Part shown: positions 1 through 8,163 of the stretch, in pieces
How the letters are laid out: each line of letters begins with the position of its first letter
How positions within the stretch are numbered: position 1 is the first letter of the stretch
Source: SIG440 sp045645905
Lineage (GTDB): Bacteria; Bacillota; Clostridia; Monoglobales; Monoglobaceae
NCBI GenBank assembly: GCA_045645905.1
Contig: JAZRJT010000064.1
Location: 1-18,188, forward strand
Length of the DNA: 18,188 nucleotides
Direction of reading: 5' to 3'
The notes under the pieces: model-generated
Told to the model about the DNA's origin: nothing
What the model saw: only the letters and a program-made list of their open reading frames with translations
The model's database searches: none
Made by a program: the position numbers and the translations under genes

Positions 1-799
1 TGCAGAAACAAGAGAAGATGCAATGAACGCTGTCCGTTCAATGATGGAAGATAAAATCTTTGGCGACAGTGGTAACAATGTTGTTATTGAAGAATTCCTT
101 ACAGGGCCCGAGGTTTCTGTTCTGGCATTTACCGATGGCAACGTGGTTATTCCTATGGTTTCATCAATGGACCACAAGCGTGCTTTGGACGGCGACAAGG
201 GTCTTAACACCGGCGGTATGGGAACAATTGCCCCCAATCCTTATTATACCAAAGATATTGCAGATGTTTGTATGGAAAAAATCTTTATTCCCACAATGAA
301 TGCAATGAACAAGGAAGGCAGAACCTTTAAGGGTTGTCTCTATTTCGGCCTTATGCTTACCGAAAAAGGCCCAAAGGTTATTGAATATAACTGCCGTTTT
401 GGTGACCCTGAAACCCAGGTTGTTTTGCCGCTTCTTGAAAGCGACCTTTTTGAAATTATGCAGCACGTAGAAAATGGTACACTCAAAGATGCAGAGGTTA
501 AGTTCTCTGAAAAATCTGCTTGTTGTGTGGTGGTTGCATCAAACGGCTATCCCGGTAAATACGAAACAGGTTTTGAAATTACTCTTCCTGAAAATTCTGA
601 CGGAATTTTTGTGGCAGGCGCAAAATTTGCGGATGGCAAGCTTGTGACAGGCGGCGGAAGAGTTCTTGGTGTAACAGAAGTTGGTGCTTGTCTTAACTGT
701 GCAATATCTGCCTCATACAAAACGGCAGAATCTGTTAAATTCGACAACGCATATTACAGAAAAGATATAGGACAAAAAGCCCTGGCTGCTTTGAAATAA
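1..799 (+). CDS. purD: Phosphoribosylamine-glycine ligase (GAR synthetase), 3' part
   Basis: ATP-dependent ligase that joins glycine to 5-phosphoribosylamine to give GAR, an early step of cytoplasmic de novo purine synthesis. The frame is open from base 2 and ends at TAA 797-799, so 265 codons of the C-terminal part are present. Family members are usually about 420 residues, so roughly 155 N-terminal residues lie outside the window. The translation shows the ATP-grasp signatures GPEVSVLAF, HKRALDGDKGLNTGGMG and EYNCRFGDPETQ, the last being the metal/nucleotide-binding segment typical of PurD, followed by the C-terminal barrel. purL starts 13 bases downstream, so the two are co-transcribed. 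The truncation is only the window edge; no damage is seen in what remains. Confidence 0.97.
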   Translation, partial: AETREDAMNAVRSMMEDKIFGDSGNNVVIEEFLTGPEVSVLAFTDGNVVIPMVSSMDHKRALDGDKGLNTGGMGTIAPNPYYTKDIADVCMEKIFIPTMNAMNKEGRTFKGCLYFGLMLTEKGPKVIEYNCRFGDPETQVVLPLLESDLFEIMQHVENGTLKDAEVKFSEKSACCVVVASNGYPGKYETGFEITLPENSDGIFVAGAKFADGKLVTGGGRVLGVTEVGACLNCAISASYKTAESVKFDNAYYRKDIGQKALAALK

Positions 800-812
800 G
801 AAAGGAAGAATT

Positions 813-3800
813 ATGGTATACAGAGTTTTTGTTGAAAAGAAAAGCGAGCTTGCCGCAGAGGCAAAATCGTTAAAAAATGATCTGGTTAAGCTCCTGCAGA
901 TAAAGGGGCTTGACGATGTAAGAATAATCAACCGTTATGATGTTGAAAATATTGATAAGGAGCTTTTTGATTATTGCAAAAAGACGGTATTTTCCGAGCC
1001 TCAGCTTGATATCGTAACCGACGAAATCACAGATAAGTGTGATTATATATTTGCTGTTGAATTTTTGCCCGGTCAGTTTGACCTTCGTGCAAATTCAGCT
1101 GAGGAATGTATTCAGCTTATTTCAAAGGGCGACCGTCCTACCGTTAAGGCGGCAAAGGTTTATATGCTTTCAGGTACGCTGACAGATGCAGATATTGCAG
1201 AAATCAAAAAATATGTAATCAATCCCGTTGAATCAAGAGAGGCAACCCTTGAAATGCCCGAAACCCTTAAGGCGGTTTATGACATTCCTGAAACAGTTGC
1301 AACACTTGATGGATTTATTGACTTAGACGAGGCGGGTCTTGCTAAAATGATTGATGATATGGGTCTTGCTATGGATATTGATGATATCAAGTTCTGTCAA
1401 AACTATTTCATCAGCGAAAAGCGCAATCCCACAATCACCGAAATCAGAATGATTGACACATACTGGTCAGACCATTGCCGTCACACAACCTTCCTCACAA
1501 CAATTGACAGCGTTAAGTTTGAGGACGAGCTTTTGCAGGCGGCTTATGACAGATATATTGAAACACGCAAGGCAATTGGCAGAACAAAGCCGATTAATCT
1601 TATGGATATAGGAACAATTGCCGCAAAATATCTTAAGGCAAACGGCAAGCTTGACGGCCTTGACGAAAGCGAAGAAATCAATGCCTGCACAGTTAAAATT
1701 GATGTGGATGTTGACGGAACGACAGAAAAATGGTTGCTTTTATTCAAGAACGAAACCCACAACCATCCTACAGAAATCGAGCCCTTTGGTGGTGCGGCAA
1801 CATGTATCGGCGGTGCTATCCGTGACCCGCTGTCAGGACGTTCATACGTTTATGCGGCAATGCGTGTTACCGGTGCGGCAGACCCGTTAAAGCCTGTTTC
1901 TGAAACAATTGAGGGCAAGCTTCCTCAAAGAAAGATTGTTACCGGTGCGGCAGCCGGCTACAGCTCATACGGAAACCAGATTGGTCTTGCTACAGGTCAG
2001 GTGGACGAGCTTTATCACGATGGCTATGCGGCAAAGCGTATGGAAATCGGCGCTGTTGTGGCGGCGGCGCCTGCTGAAAATGTAAGACGCGAACGCCCCG
2101 AAGATGGCGATATCGTAATTCTCCTTGGTGGCAAAACAGGCCGTGACGGTTGCGGCGGTGCAACAGGCTCTTCAAAATCACATACTGTTGAATCATTAGA
2201 GTCCTGCGGTGCAGAAGTTCAAAAGGGTAATGCCCCTGAAGAAAGAAAACTGCAAAGGCTCTTTCGCAACAAAGAGGCATCTCTCCTTATCAAACGTTGT
2301 AATGACTTTGGTGCAGGCGGTGTGTCCGTTGCTATAGGTGAACTGGCTGACGGGTTGGAAATCGACCTTAACGCCGTTCCCAAAAAATACGAAGGCCTTG
2401 ACGGAACAGAGCTTGCCATAAGCGAATCTCAGGAGAGAATGGCGGTTGTTGTTGCGGCTGACGACGTTGAACGTTTTAAGGAACTTGCAAAGAGCGAAAA
2501 TCTAGAAGCAACTGTTGTTGCTGTTGTTAAAGAAAAGCCATATCTGATTATGAGATGGAACGGCAAGGAAATCGTAAATATTTCCCGTGAGTTCCTTAAT
2601 TCAAACGGTGCTGAAAAGCACATTGATATTGCACCGGCAAAGCCCGAATGTTATAAAAAGGCAGAGGTTAAAGATTTCAAGGCAGGATATATGAACCTTG
2701 CGGCAGACCTTAATGTTTGCTCAAAGAGAGGCCTTTCCGAACGCTTTGACTCTACAATCGGTGCTGGTACAGTTTTGATGCCATTTGGCGGAAAGAACCA
2801 GACAACACCCATTCAGGCAATGGTAAACAAGGTTTCGGTTGAAAAGAAGCATACCAAAACCGCATCTGTAATGTCATGGGGCTATAACCCGTTTATTGCA
2901 GAGAAGAGCCCCTATCACAGTGCTTATCTTGCTGTTGTCGAATCTGTGGCAAAATTGGTAGCAACAGGTGCTGAATTCAAGGATGTATACCTCACATTCC
3001 AGGAATATTTTGAAAAACCCAAAAAAGACTCACGCCGTTGGGGCAAGCCTATGGCGGCTCTTCTTGGTGCATTCGATGCACAGAAAAATCTTGAAATTGC
3101 GGCTATCGGCGGTAAGGACTCAATGAGCGGTACTTTCGAAAATATTGATGTTCCTCCCACCCTTGTTTCCTTTGCAGTTACAGATGAGAATGTTGACAAC
3201 ATCATTTCCCCTGAATTTAAAAAGGCAGGACATAAGGTTGTATGGATTAAGCCTGAATATGACAAGAATGGTCTTCCTGTTACCGAAAGTCTGCTTGATT
3301 GCTTTAAGACAGTTACAGCTCTTGTTCGCAGCGGTGCTGCACTTAGTGCATACACACCTACATACGGCGGTATTGCCGAGGCAGTAATGAAGATGGGCTT
3401 TGGTAATGATATCGGCTTTAAGTTTGATGATGCAATTGCTCTTGATGATATCTTTGGATATAGCTATGGTTCATTTATTGTTGAACTCGAAAATGACGAA
3501 AATGTTGGTATAACACTTGGTTACACTACCGAAGAATTGGCTATCTCGTACAAAGACGATGCAATTTGTATGAAGGAACTCTCCAGAGAGTACGAAAACA
3601 AGCTTGAAAAGATTTATTCCTGCAACATTGAAACCGAAAAGAAGGACATCCCGGCATTCAGCTATGAAGCAAAATCTGTGGTTGCTCCCAAAATCGGTGT
3701 TGCAAAGCCTAAGGTTTTGATTCCTGTGTTCCCCGGAACAAACTGCGAATTTGATACAGCAAAGGTTATGCGTGATGCAGGTGCCGAGCCCGAGATTTTT

Positions 3801-4505
3801 GTAATAAACAACCTTACACCTCAGGCAATTTCTGATTCTGTTGAGGCATTTGCAAAATCGCTTAAGGAATCACAGATAGTGTTCATTCCCGGCGGTTTCT
3901 CCGGTGGTGACGAGCCTGACGGTTCAGCAAAGTTTATAACAGCGTTCTTCCGCAACCCCGAAATTAAGGAAGCTACATCCGAACTTCTTGATATGCGTGA
4001 TGGCTTGATGTGCGGTATATGCAATGGTTTCCAGGCTTTAATCAAGCTTGGTCTTGTGCCCTACGGCAAGATTATTGACACCGACGAAAATTGCCCCACA
4101 CTTACCTACAACACAATTTCACGTCACCAATCCAAACTGGTACGTACACGTGTTGCTTCCAATAAGTCACCGTGGATGGCTAATGCAAATGTTGGCGATA
4201 TATACACTGTTCCCATTTCACATGGTGAGGGTCGCTTTATGGCAAGCGATGCTCTTGTAAAAGAGCTTGCTGAAAACGGACAGATTCTTACACAGTATGT
4301 TGACCTTAGTGGCAACCCAACCAATGAAATTCAGTATAACCCCAATGGCTCAACCTTTGCAATTGAAGGTATCACATCTCCCGATGGTCGTGTCCTGGGT
4401 AAAATGGGTCACACCGAAAGATGGGGCTACGGTCTTTATAAAAATGTTAAGGGCAACTTTGATATGGGAATATTTAAGTCAGCAGTTGATTATTATAAGC
4501 TGTAA
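813..4505 (+). CDS. purL: Phosphoribosylformylglycinamidine synthase, single-chain
   Basis: Converts FGAR, glutamine and ATP to FGAM in purine synthesis. The 1230-residue product joins synthetase and glutaminase in one chain, so separate PurS and PurQ subunits are not expected. The N-terminus (VYRVFVEKK) and length fit the shorter clade of fused enzymes found in Clostridia rather than the roughly 1290-residue proteobacterial form. Visible motifs: SDHCRHTTF from residue 219, ETHNHPTE from residue 314, GGKDSMSGT in the second AIRS-like half, and the class I amidotransferase domain from about residue 960. In that domain the nucleophile is Cys1070 in GICNGFQ, and His1200 and Glu1202 in GHTERWG complete the triad; HGEGRF is at 1137. 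AAGGAAG precedes ATG 813 by 6 bases. It lies in an operon with purD (13-base gap) and fhs (25-base gap). Confidence 0.98.
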   Translation: MVYRVFVEKKSELAAEAKSLKNDLVKLLQIKGLDDVRIINRYDVENIDKELFDYCKKTVFSEPQLDIVTDEITDKCDYIFAVEFLPGQFDLRANSAEECIQLISKGDRPTVKAAKVYMLSGTLTDADIAEIKKYVINPVESREATLEMPETLKAVYDIPETVATLDGFIDLDEAGLAKMIDDMGLAMDIDDIKFCQNYFISEKRNPTITEIRMIDTYWSDHCRHTTFLTTIDSVKFEDELLQAAYDRYIETRKAIGRTKPINLMDIGTIAAKYLKANGKLDGLDESEEINACTVKIDVDVDGTTEKWLLLFKNETHNHPTEIEPFGGAATCIGGAIRDPLSGRSYVYAAMRVTGAADPLKPVSETIEGKLPQRKIVTGAAAGYSSYGNQIGLATGQVDELYHDGYAAKRMEIGAVVAAAPAENVRRERPEDGDIVILLGGKTGRDGCGGATGSSKSHTVESLESCGAEVQKGNAPEERKLQRLFRNKEASLLIKRCNDFGAGGVSVAIGELADGLEIDLNAVPKKYEGLDGTELAISESQERMAVVVAADDVERFKELAKSENLEATVVAVVKEKPYLIMRWNGKEIVNISREFLNSNGAEKHIDIAPAKPECYKKAEVKDFKAGYMNLAADLNVCSKRGLSERFDSTIGAGTVLMPFGGKNQTTPIQAMVNKVSVEKKHTKTASVMSWGYNPFIAEKSPYHSAYLAVVESVAKLVATGAEFKDVYLTFQEYFEKPKKDSRRWGKPMAALLGAFDAQKNLEIAAIGGKDSMSGTFENIDVPPTLVSFAVTDENVDNIISPEFKKAGHKVVWIKPEYDKNGLPVTESLLDCFKTVTALVRSGAALSAYTPTYGGIAEAVMKMGFGNDIGFKFDDAIALDDIFGYSYGSFIVELENDENVGITLGYTTEELAISYKDDAICMKELSREYENKLEKIYSCNIETEKKDIPAFSYEAKSVVAPKIGVAKPKVLIPVFPGTNCEFDTAKVMRDAGAEPEIFVINNLTPQAISDSVEAFAKSLKESQIVFIPGGFSGGDEPDGSAKFITAFFRNPEIKEATSELLDMRDGLMCGICNGFQALIKLGLVPYGKIIDTDENCPTLTYNTISRHQSKLVRTRVASNKSPWMANANVGDIYTVPISHGEGRFMASDALVKELAENGQILTQYVDLSGNPTNEIQYNPNGSTFAIEGITSPDGRVLGKMGHTERWGYGLYKNVKGNFDMGIFKSAVDYYKL

Positions 4506-4530
4506 GCAATAATATTTGGAGGTAAATCTG

Positions 4531-6195
4531 ATGAAAACAGATATTGAAATTGCTCAAGCCGTCAAGATGCAGAAAATTTGCGAAATTGCAAAGTCTGCCG
4601 GAATTGACGAAAAATATATCGAGCTTTACGGAAACTACAAAGCGAAGATTGACCTTTCACTTTTAAAGGAAAAGGATAGAAAGGCTAAACTCATTCTTGT
4701 TACAGCTATTACCCCCACTCCTGCAGGCGAAGGAAAAACTACCACAACCATAGGTCTTGCAGATGGTATGAAGAAGATAGGAAATAACGTAATTGTTGCA
4801 CTTCGTGAGCCGTCGCTTGGACCTGTATTCGGAGTCAAGGGTGGTGCCGCCGGCGGCGGATATGCCCAGGTTGTGCCTATGGAGGATATTAACCTTCATT
4901 TTACAGGCGACTTCCACGCAATAGGTGCGGCAAACAACCTTCTTGCCGCAATGCTTGACAACCATATCTATCAGGGAAACAAACTGAACATTGACCCCAG
5001 ACGCATTACATGGAAGCGCTGTGTTGATATGAATGACCGTCAGCTTAGATTTGTTACCGATGGTCTCGGTGGCAGAGTTAACGGGGTTCCTCGTGAAGAC
5101 GGTTATGATATAACTGTTGCCTCCGAGGTTATGGCGGTGCTTTGTCTTGCTTCTTCAATAACCGATTTGAAGGAAAGATTGTCACGAATTGTTGTGGGAT
5201 ATACCTATGATGATGAGCCCGTCACCGCAGGTCAGATTGGCGCGGCAGGTGCTATGGCAGCGCTCCTTAAGGATGCGCTTAAGCCCAACCTTGTACAGAC
5301 ACTTGAGGGTACACCGGCGTTTGTTCACGGTGGCCCCTTTGCAAATATTGCCCACGGCTGTAACTCGGTTATTGCAACCGAAATGGCGATGCGATTTGGT
5401 GACTATGTAATCACCGAGGCTGGCTTCGGTGCCGACCTTGGTGCACAGAAATTCCTTGACATTAAGTGTCGTTATGCAGGTTTAAAGCCAGATGCGGTTG
5501 TTATGGTTGCAACAATACGTGCTCTTAAAATGCATGGTGGTGTTGCAAAAAACGAATTGGGTAGCGAAAATTTAGAGGCGCTGGAGAAGGGTATTCCCAA
5601 CCTGCTCCGTCATATTGCAAACATCAAGGAGGTTTACAAGCTCCCCTCGGTTGTTGCAGTAAACCGTTTCCCATCCGATACAGATGCTGAAGTTCAGCTT
5701 GTTATTGACAAGTGCAAGACTCTTGGTGTTAACGTGGTTCTGTCAAATGTATGGGCAGAAGGCGGCAATGGCGGTATTGAAATGGCCGAAGAGGTTGTAA
5801 AACTTTGCGAACAAACCAATGATTTCTCGTTTAGTTATGACCTTGATGACACTATCGAAAATAAAATTGACACCATTGTAAAGCGTGTATACCGAGGTAC
5901 AGGTGTGGCGTTTACCCCTGCGGCAAAAAAGGAAATTGCAAAGCTTAATGCTCTTGGCTATGATAAATTGCCAATCTGTATGGCAAAAACTCAGTACAGC
6001 TTTTCTGATGATATGACAAAGCTTGGTGCACCCGAAGATTTTGTTGTGACTGTACGGAGTGTAAAGGTTTCGGCAGGTGCCGGATTTATTGTCGCACTGA
6101 CAGGTGACATTATGACAATGCCGGGACTCCCTAAAGTTCCTGCGGCAGAGAAAATTGATGTCGATGAAAATGGCATTATCAGTGGATTATTTTAA
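4531..6195 (+). CDS. fhs: Formate--tetrahydrofolate ligase
   Basis: Makes 10-formyl-tetrahydrofolate from formate, ATP and tetrahydrofolate in the cytoplasm. The product is 554 residues, matching the family. The ATP-binding signature TPTPAGEGKTTTTIGL starts at residue 61, with the P-loop GEGKT at 66-70; REPSLGPVFGVKGGAAGGGYAQV and the later AEGGNGG and KTQYSFSDD segments are characteristic. I chose ATG 4531 because GGAGG (4518-4522) sits 8 bases ahead; an in-frame TTG at 4516 overlaps that Shine-Dalgarno sequence and is unlikely to be used. It follows purL by 25 bases and is closed by a terminator, so it is the last gene of the purine operon. That fits the need for formyl-folate at the two formyl transfers of the pathway. 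In acetogens the same enzyme serves the Wood-Ljungdahl pathway, but nothing here points to that. Confidence 0.98.
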   Translation: MKTDIEIAQAVKMQKICEIAKSAGIDEKYIELYGNYKAKIDLSLLKEKDRKAKLILVTAITPTPAGEGKTTTTIGLADGMKKIGNNVIVALREPSLGPVFGVKGGAAGGGYAQVVPMEDINLHFTGDFHAIGAANNLLAAMLDNHIYQGNKLNIDPRRITWKRCVDMNDRQLRFVTDGLGGRVNGVPREDGYDITVASEVMAVLCLASSITDLKERLSRIVVGYTYDDEPVTAGQIGAAGAMAALLKDALKPNLVQTLEGTPAFVHGGPFANIAHGCNSVIATEMAMRFGDYVITEAGFGADLGAQKFLDIKCRYAGLKPDAVVMVATIRALKMHGGVAKNELGSENLEALEKGIPNLLRHIANIKEVYKLPSVVAVNRFPSDTDAEVQLVIDKCKTLGVNVVLSNVWAEGGNGGIEMAEEVVKLCEQTNDFSFSYDLDDTIENKIDTIVKRVYRGTGVAFTPAAKKEIAKLNALGYDKLPICMAKTQYSFSDDMTKLGAPEDFVVTVRSVKVSAGAGFIVALTGDIMTMPGLPKVPAAEKIDVDENGIISGLF

Positions 6196-6209
6196 AACAA
6201 ATATTATAT

Positions 6210-6240
6210 AAAAAGAGACGAGCAATCGTCTCTTTTTCTT
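6210..6240 (+). terminator. Intrinsic terminator after fhs
   Basis: An 11-bp perfect stem (6210-6220 with 6227-6237; core AAGAGACG/CGTCTCTT) closes a 6-base loop AGCAAT. The right arm itself ends in TTTTT followed by CTT. It lies 15 bases after the fhs stop and separates the purine operon from the noc-like gene. The A-rich left arm could also let it work for the minus strand, but there is no minus-strand gene to serve. Confidence 0.9.
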
Positions 6241-6333
6241 CCGTATTATGTAATATTTCAAAAAATCAAAAAGACCGTTGCCTTTTTTTCCCGAAGAAAC
6301 AAAAATTTCGGCAGATATTGCATATGGAAAAAT

Positions 6334-6362
6334 TTGTAATTTAGGAATACATATGGTAAAAT
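6334..6362 (+). promoter_or_regulatory. Housekeeping-type promoter for the noc-like gene
   Basis: TTGTAA (6334-6339) and TAAAAT (6357-6362) are separated by exactly 17 bases, close to the sigma-A consensus TTGACA-17-TATAAT. The ATG of the noc-like gene follows 48 bases after the -10 box, leaving a leader of about 40 bases that contains the ribosome binding site. The rest of the 6196-6410 gap holds the fhs terminator and AT-rich DNA with no other structure I can support. Confidence 0.65.
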
Positions 6363-6410
6363 AGAATAGCAAAGTGAACTTAAATTACCAAAGAAAGGAA
6401 AGGTTAAATT

Positions 6411-7235
6411 ATGTCAGGTATGTATACAGAAGAAAATAATACAAGAGCGGTATATCTCCCCATAGAAAGTGTAAGACCCAATCCCTATCAGCCACGACGC
6501 GAGATGGACAAGGATGCCCTTGAGGGTTTGTGCGCATCTATAAAAAAGTACGGGCTTATGCAACCGGTAGTAGTAAGACAGATAAACGAATGTGACTATG
6601 AACTGATAGCTGGCGAAAGGCGTCTTCGTGCCTGCCGTATGGCGGGAATGTCGCAGATTTCTGCAGTAGTGGTGCGTGCAGGAGGAACCGACAGTGCAGT
6701 TATGGCTCTGATTGAAAACATCCAGAGAGAAAATTTAGGATACATAGAGGAGGCTGAAGCTTTTTGCTCACTGCTTTCGGAACATGGAATTACTCAGGAA
6801 GAACTTGCGGCACGGCTGGGTAAAAGTCAGTCTGCAATTGCAAATAAAATAAGAATTTTAAAGCTGTCTCCCGAAATAAGACAAAAGCTTTCTGAAAACA
6901 ATCTTACCGAAAGGCATGCTCGTGCTCTGCTTCGCCTGTGTGATGAAAAAAGCCGTATAAAGGCTCTTAATATAATAATCAGCCGCGGACTTAATGTGAT
7001 GAAATCTGAAGAATTGGTTGAGGAAATGCTGAAAACGGAAAAAACGCCCGAGACGACATCTAAGCAATACAGCATCAGGGCATTCAGGGATGTAAGAATT
7101 TTCTCAAACACAATTCGTCAGGCAGTGGATATGATGAAAAAAGCAGGGATTGCCGCAAAATCCACAGAGATTGAAAATGAGGAGTATATTGAATACACCA
7201 TAAAAATTCCAAAAAATTTAAAAAATGCCGTATAA
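6411..7235 (+). CDS. noc: ParB/Noc-family DNA-binding protein, Noc-like
   Basis: A 274-residue ParB-superfamily protein. ParB boxes are clear: NPYQPRR (24-30), the CTP-binding segment GERRLRA (68-74) and ENIQREN (102-108), then a helix-turn-helix at about 127-148. It looks like Noc (nucleoid occlusion protein) rather than Spo0J: QSAIANKIRILKL and LTERHARALL match Noc wording as I know it, and the C-terminus (FRDVRIFSNTIRQAV, then EYIEYTIKIPK) matches the Noc dimerisation tail. Noc binds its DNA sites and keeps the division septum off the chromosome. Bacillus Noc starts with a short amphipathic membrane helix; here residues 1-12 are polar and acidic. An in-frame TAA at 6405-6407 rules out a longer form. 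AGAAAGGAAAGG (6392-6403) precedes the ATG. No parA or rsmG is adjacent. A parB role is the alternative. Confidence 0.8.
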   Translation: MSGMYTEENNTRAVYLPIESVRPNPYQPRREMDKDALEGLCASIKKYGLMQPVVVRQINECDYELIAGERRLRACRMAGMSQISAVVVRAGGTDSAVMALIENIQRENLGYIEEAEAFCSLLSEHGITQEELAARLGKSQSAIANKIRILKLSPEIRQKLSENNLTERHARALLRLCDEKSRIKALNIIISRGLNVMKSEELVEEMLKTEKTPETTSKQYSIRAFRDVRIFSNTIRQAVDMMKKAGIAAKSTEIENEEYIEYTIKIPKNLKNAV

Positions 7236-7246
7236 AAGAAGGTGAA

Positions 7247-7279
7247 TTGTCAACACTTGAAATATGGAGGTGTTGACAA
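7247..7279 (+). promoter_or_regulatory. Hairpin overlapping the ribosome binding site of the LytM gene
   Basis: TTGTCAACAC (7247-7256) and GTGTTGACAA (7270-7279) form a perfect 10-bp inverted repeat around a 13-base loop. The Shine-Dalgarno sequence GGAGG (7266-7270) occupies the 3' end of the loop and the first base of the right arm, and the TTG start at 7281 follows directly. In RNA this would hide the initiation region; as DNA it could be an operator. Only the complementarity is seen; any regulation is inferred. Confidence 0.6.
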
Positions 7280-7280
7280 G

Positions 7281-8045
7281 TTGAAAAATACAAAAAGCAA
7301 AAACAAAAAAAGCAGATTAAAGATGCTGGCTGAAAACAAAGGGGTTTACATAGCCCTGTTTTCGCTGGTTGCAGTAGTGGGTTTTTATGTATATGCACGG
7401 TATCTTCAGACATCTGCGGAGAAAGAATTACTTTCGTTTGATGAAAACGCATGGCAGGAGGCAGTTGCCGAAAGCGGCGTTGAAGTTATTGATGTAGATG
7501 TAATTGATGAAAAGAAAAACGAGGAAAAGCCCCAAAAAGAAAATCCTGAAGAAAAAGAGATAAAACAGGAGCGAAGCCCCGCACAACAGATGCCGGAAGA
7601 TGAGACTGTCGAAACTGTGGCAGAGCCAGAGTCTGAGTTTGCGATGATAAAGCCCTGTCAAGGACAGGTTGTGGCAGAATGTTCGGTTGATGAGCTTGTC
7701 TACTGCACAGCAATGGACGATTGGCGTACACACAATGGTATGGACATTGCGGCTGCCGAGGGTGACCCGGTAAAGGCTGCCGAGAGTGGCATTGTGTCAA
7801 AAGTGTATGATGATGAGTTTCTGGGAGTTGTGGTGGTTGTCGACCATAAGGATGGGATTTCATCGTTATATGCAAATCTTCAAAGTCTTGACTTTATAAG
7901 TGCCGGCACAAAGGTCAGTCGCGGCGATATAATCGGTGGTGTAGGCCGACCAGGTGCTTTAGAGGCTAACTCTCAGCCACACCTACATTTTGAAGTTCTG
8001 GCAAACGGCGAATATAAAGACCCTGCGGAATATATCAAATACTGA
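7281..8045 (+). CDS. Membrane-anchored LytM/M23 peptidase-domain protein, SpoIIQ-like
   Basis: 254 residues: a short basic N-terminus (lysine-rich, 2-20), one membrane segment (about 22-38), an acidic Glu/Lys/Pro-rich linker (about 70-120), then a C-terminal LytM domain. All M23 zinc and catalytic residues are present: His151 and Asp155 in HNGMD, His234 and His236 in HLHFEV. The plan matches SpoIIQ, the forespore protein that meets SpoIIIAH across the engulfment septum, and clostridial SpoIIQ keeps the zinc site that Bacillus SpoIIQ lost. A cell wall endopeptidase used in growth is equally possible. I chose TTG 7281 because GGAGG lies 10 bases before it and a Lys-rich cytoplasmic start follows. 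An upstream in-frame GTG at 7242 would put the Shine-Dalgarno sequence and hairpin inside the coding region. It follows the noc-like gene by 45 bases with no separate promoter that I can support. Confidence 0.75.
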   Translation: MKNTKSKNKKSRLKMLAENKGVYIALFSLVAVVGFYVYARYLQTSAEKELLSFDENAWQEAVAESGVEVIDVDVIDEKKNEEKPQKENPEEKEIKQERSPAQQMPEDETVETVAEPESEFAMIKPCQGQVVAECSVDELVYCTAMDDWRTHNGMDIAAAEGDPVKAAESGIVSKVYDDEFLGVVVVVDHKDGISSLYANLQSLDFISAGTKVSRGDIIGGVGRPGALEANSQPHLHFEVLANGEYKDPAEYIKY

Positions 8046-8094
8046 TTATTTTGCAGATTTCACAAATGCCCCCTAAAAATTTTCATATATAAAC

Positions 8095-8131
8095 AACAAG
8101 CTGCGGACAATTTTATGGTCCGTGGCTTGTT
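8095..8131 (+). terminator. Hairpin after the LytM gene, possible terminator
   Basis: AACAAGC-TG-CGGAC (8095-8108) pairs with GTCCG-TG-GCTTGTT (8118-8131) around a 9-base loop. The two TG steps face each other as tandem G-U wobbles, giving a 14-bp stem. It lies 50 bases past the LytM stop and before the uppP promoter, where a terminator is expected. However, the tail CGTCTATG has no U-run, so it is not a canonical intrinsic terminator; it may need Rho or may protect the 3' end. Confidence 0.5.
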
Positions 8132-8163
8132 CGTCTATGTGGTGGGAAATTTTATTAAAACCC

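Noticed and set aside
6196..6410. parS or Noc-site palindromes near the noc-like gene
   Set aside because: I looked for TGTTTCACGTGAAACA-like and ATTTCCCGGGAAAT-like sequences here and in other gaps and saw none.
7230..7265. Possible sigma-F promoter before the SpoIIQ-like gene
   Set aside because: GTATA at 7230 resembles a -35 box, but no matching -10 box lies at the right distance, and it overlaps the noc stop.
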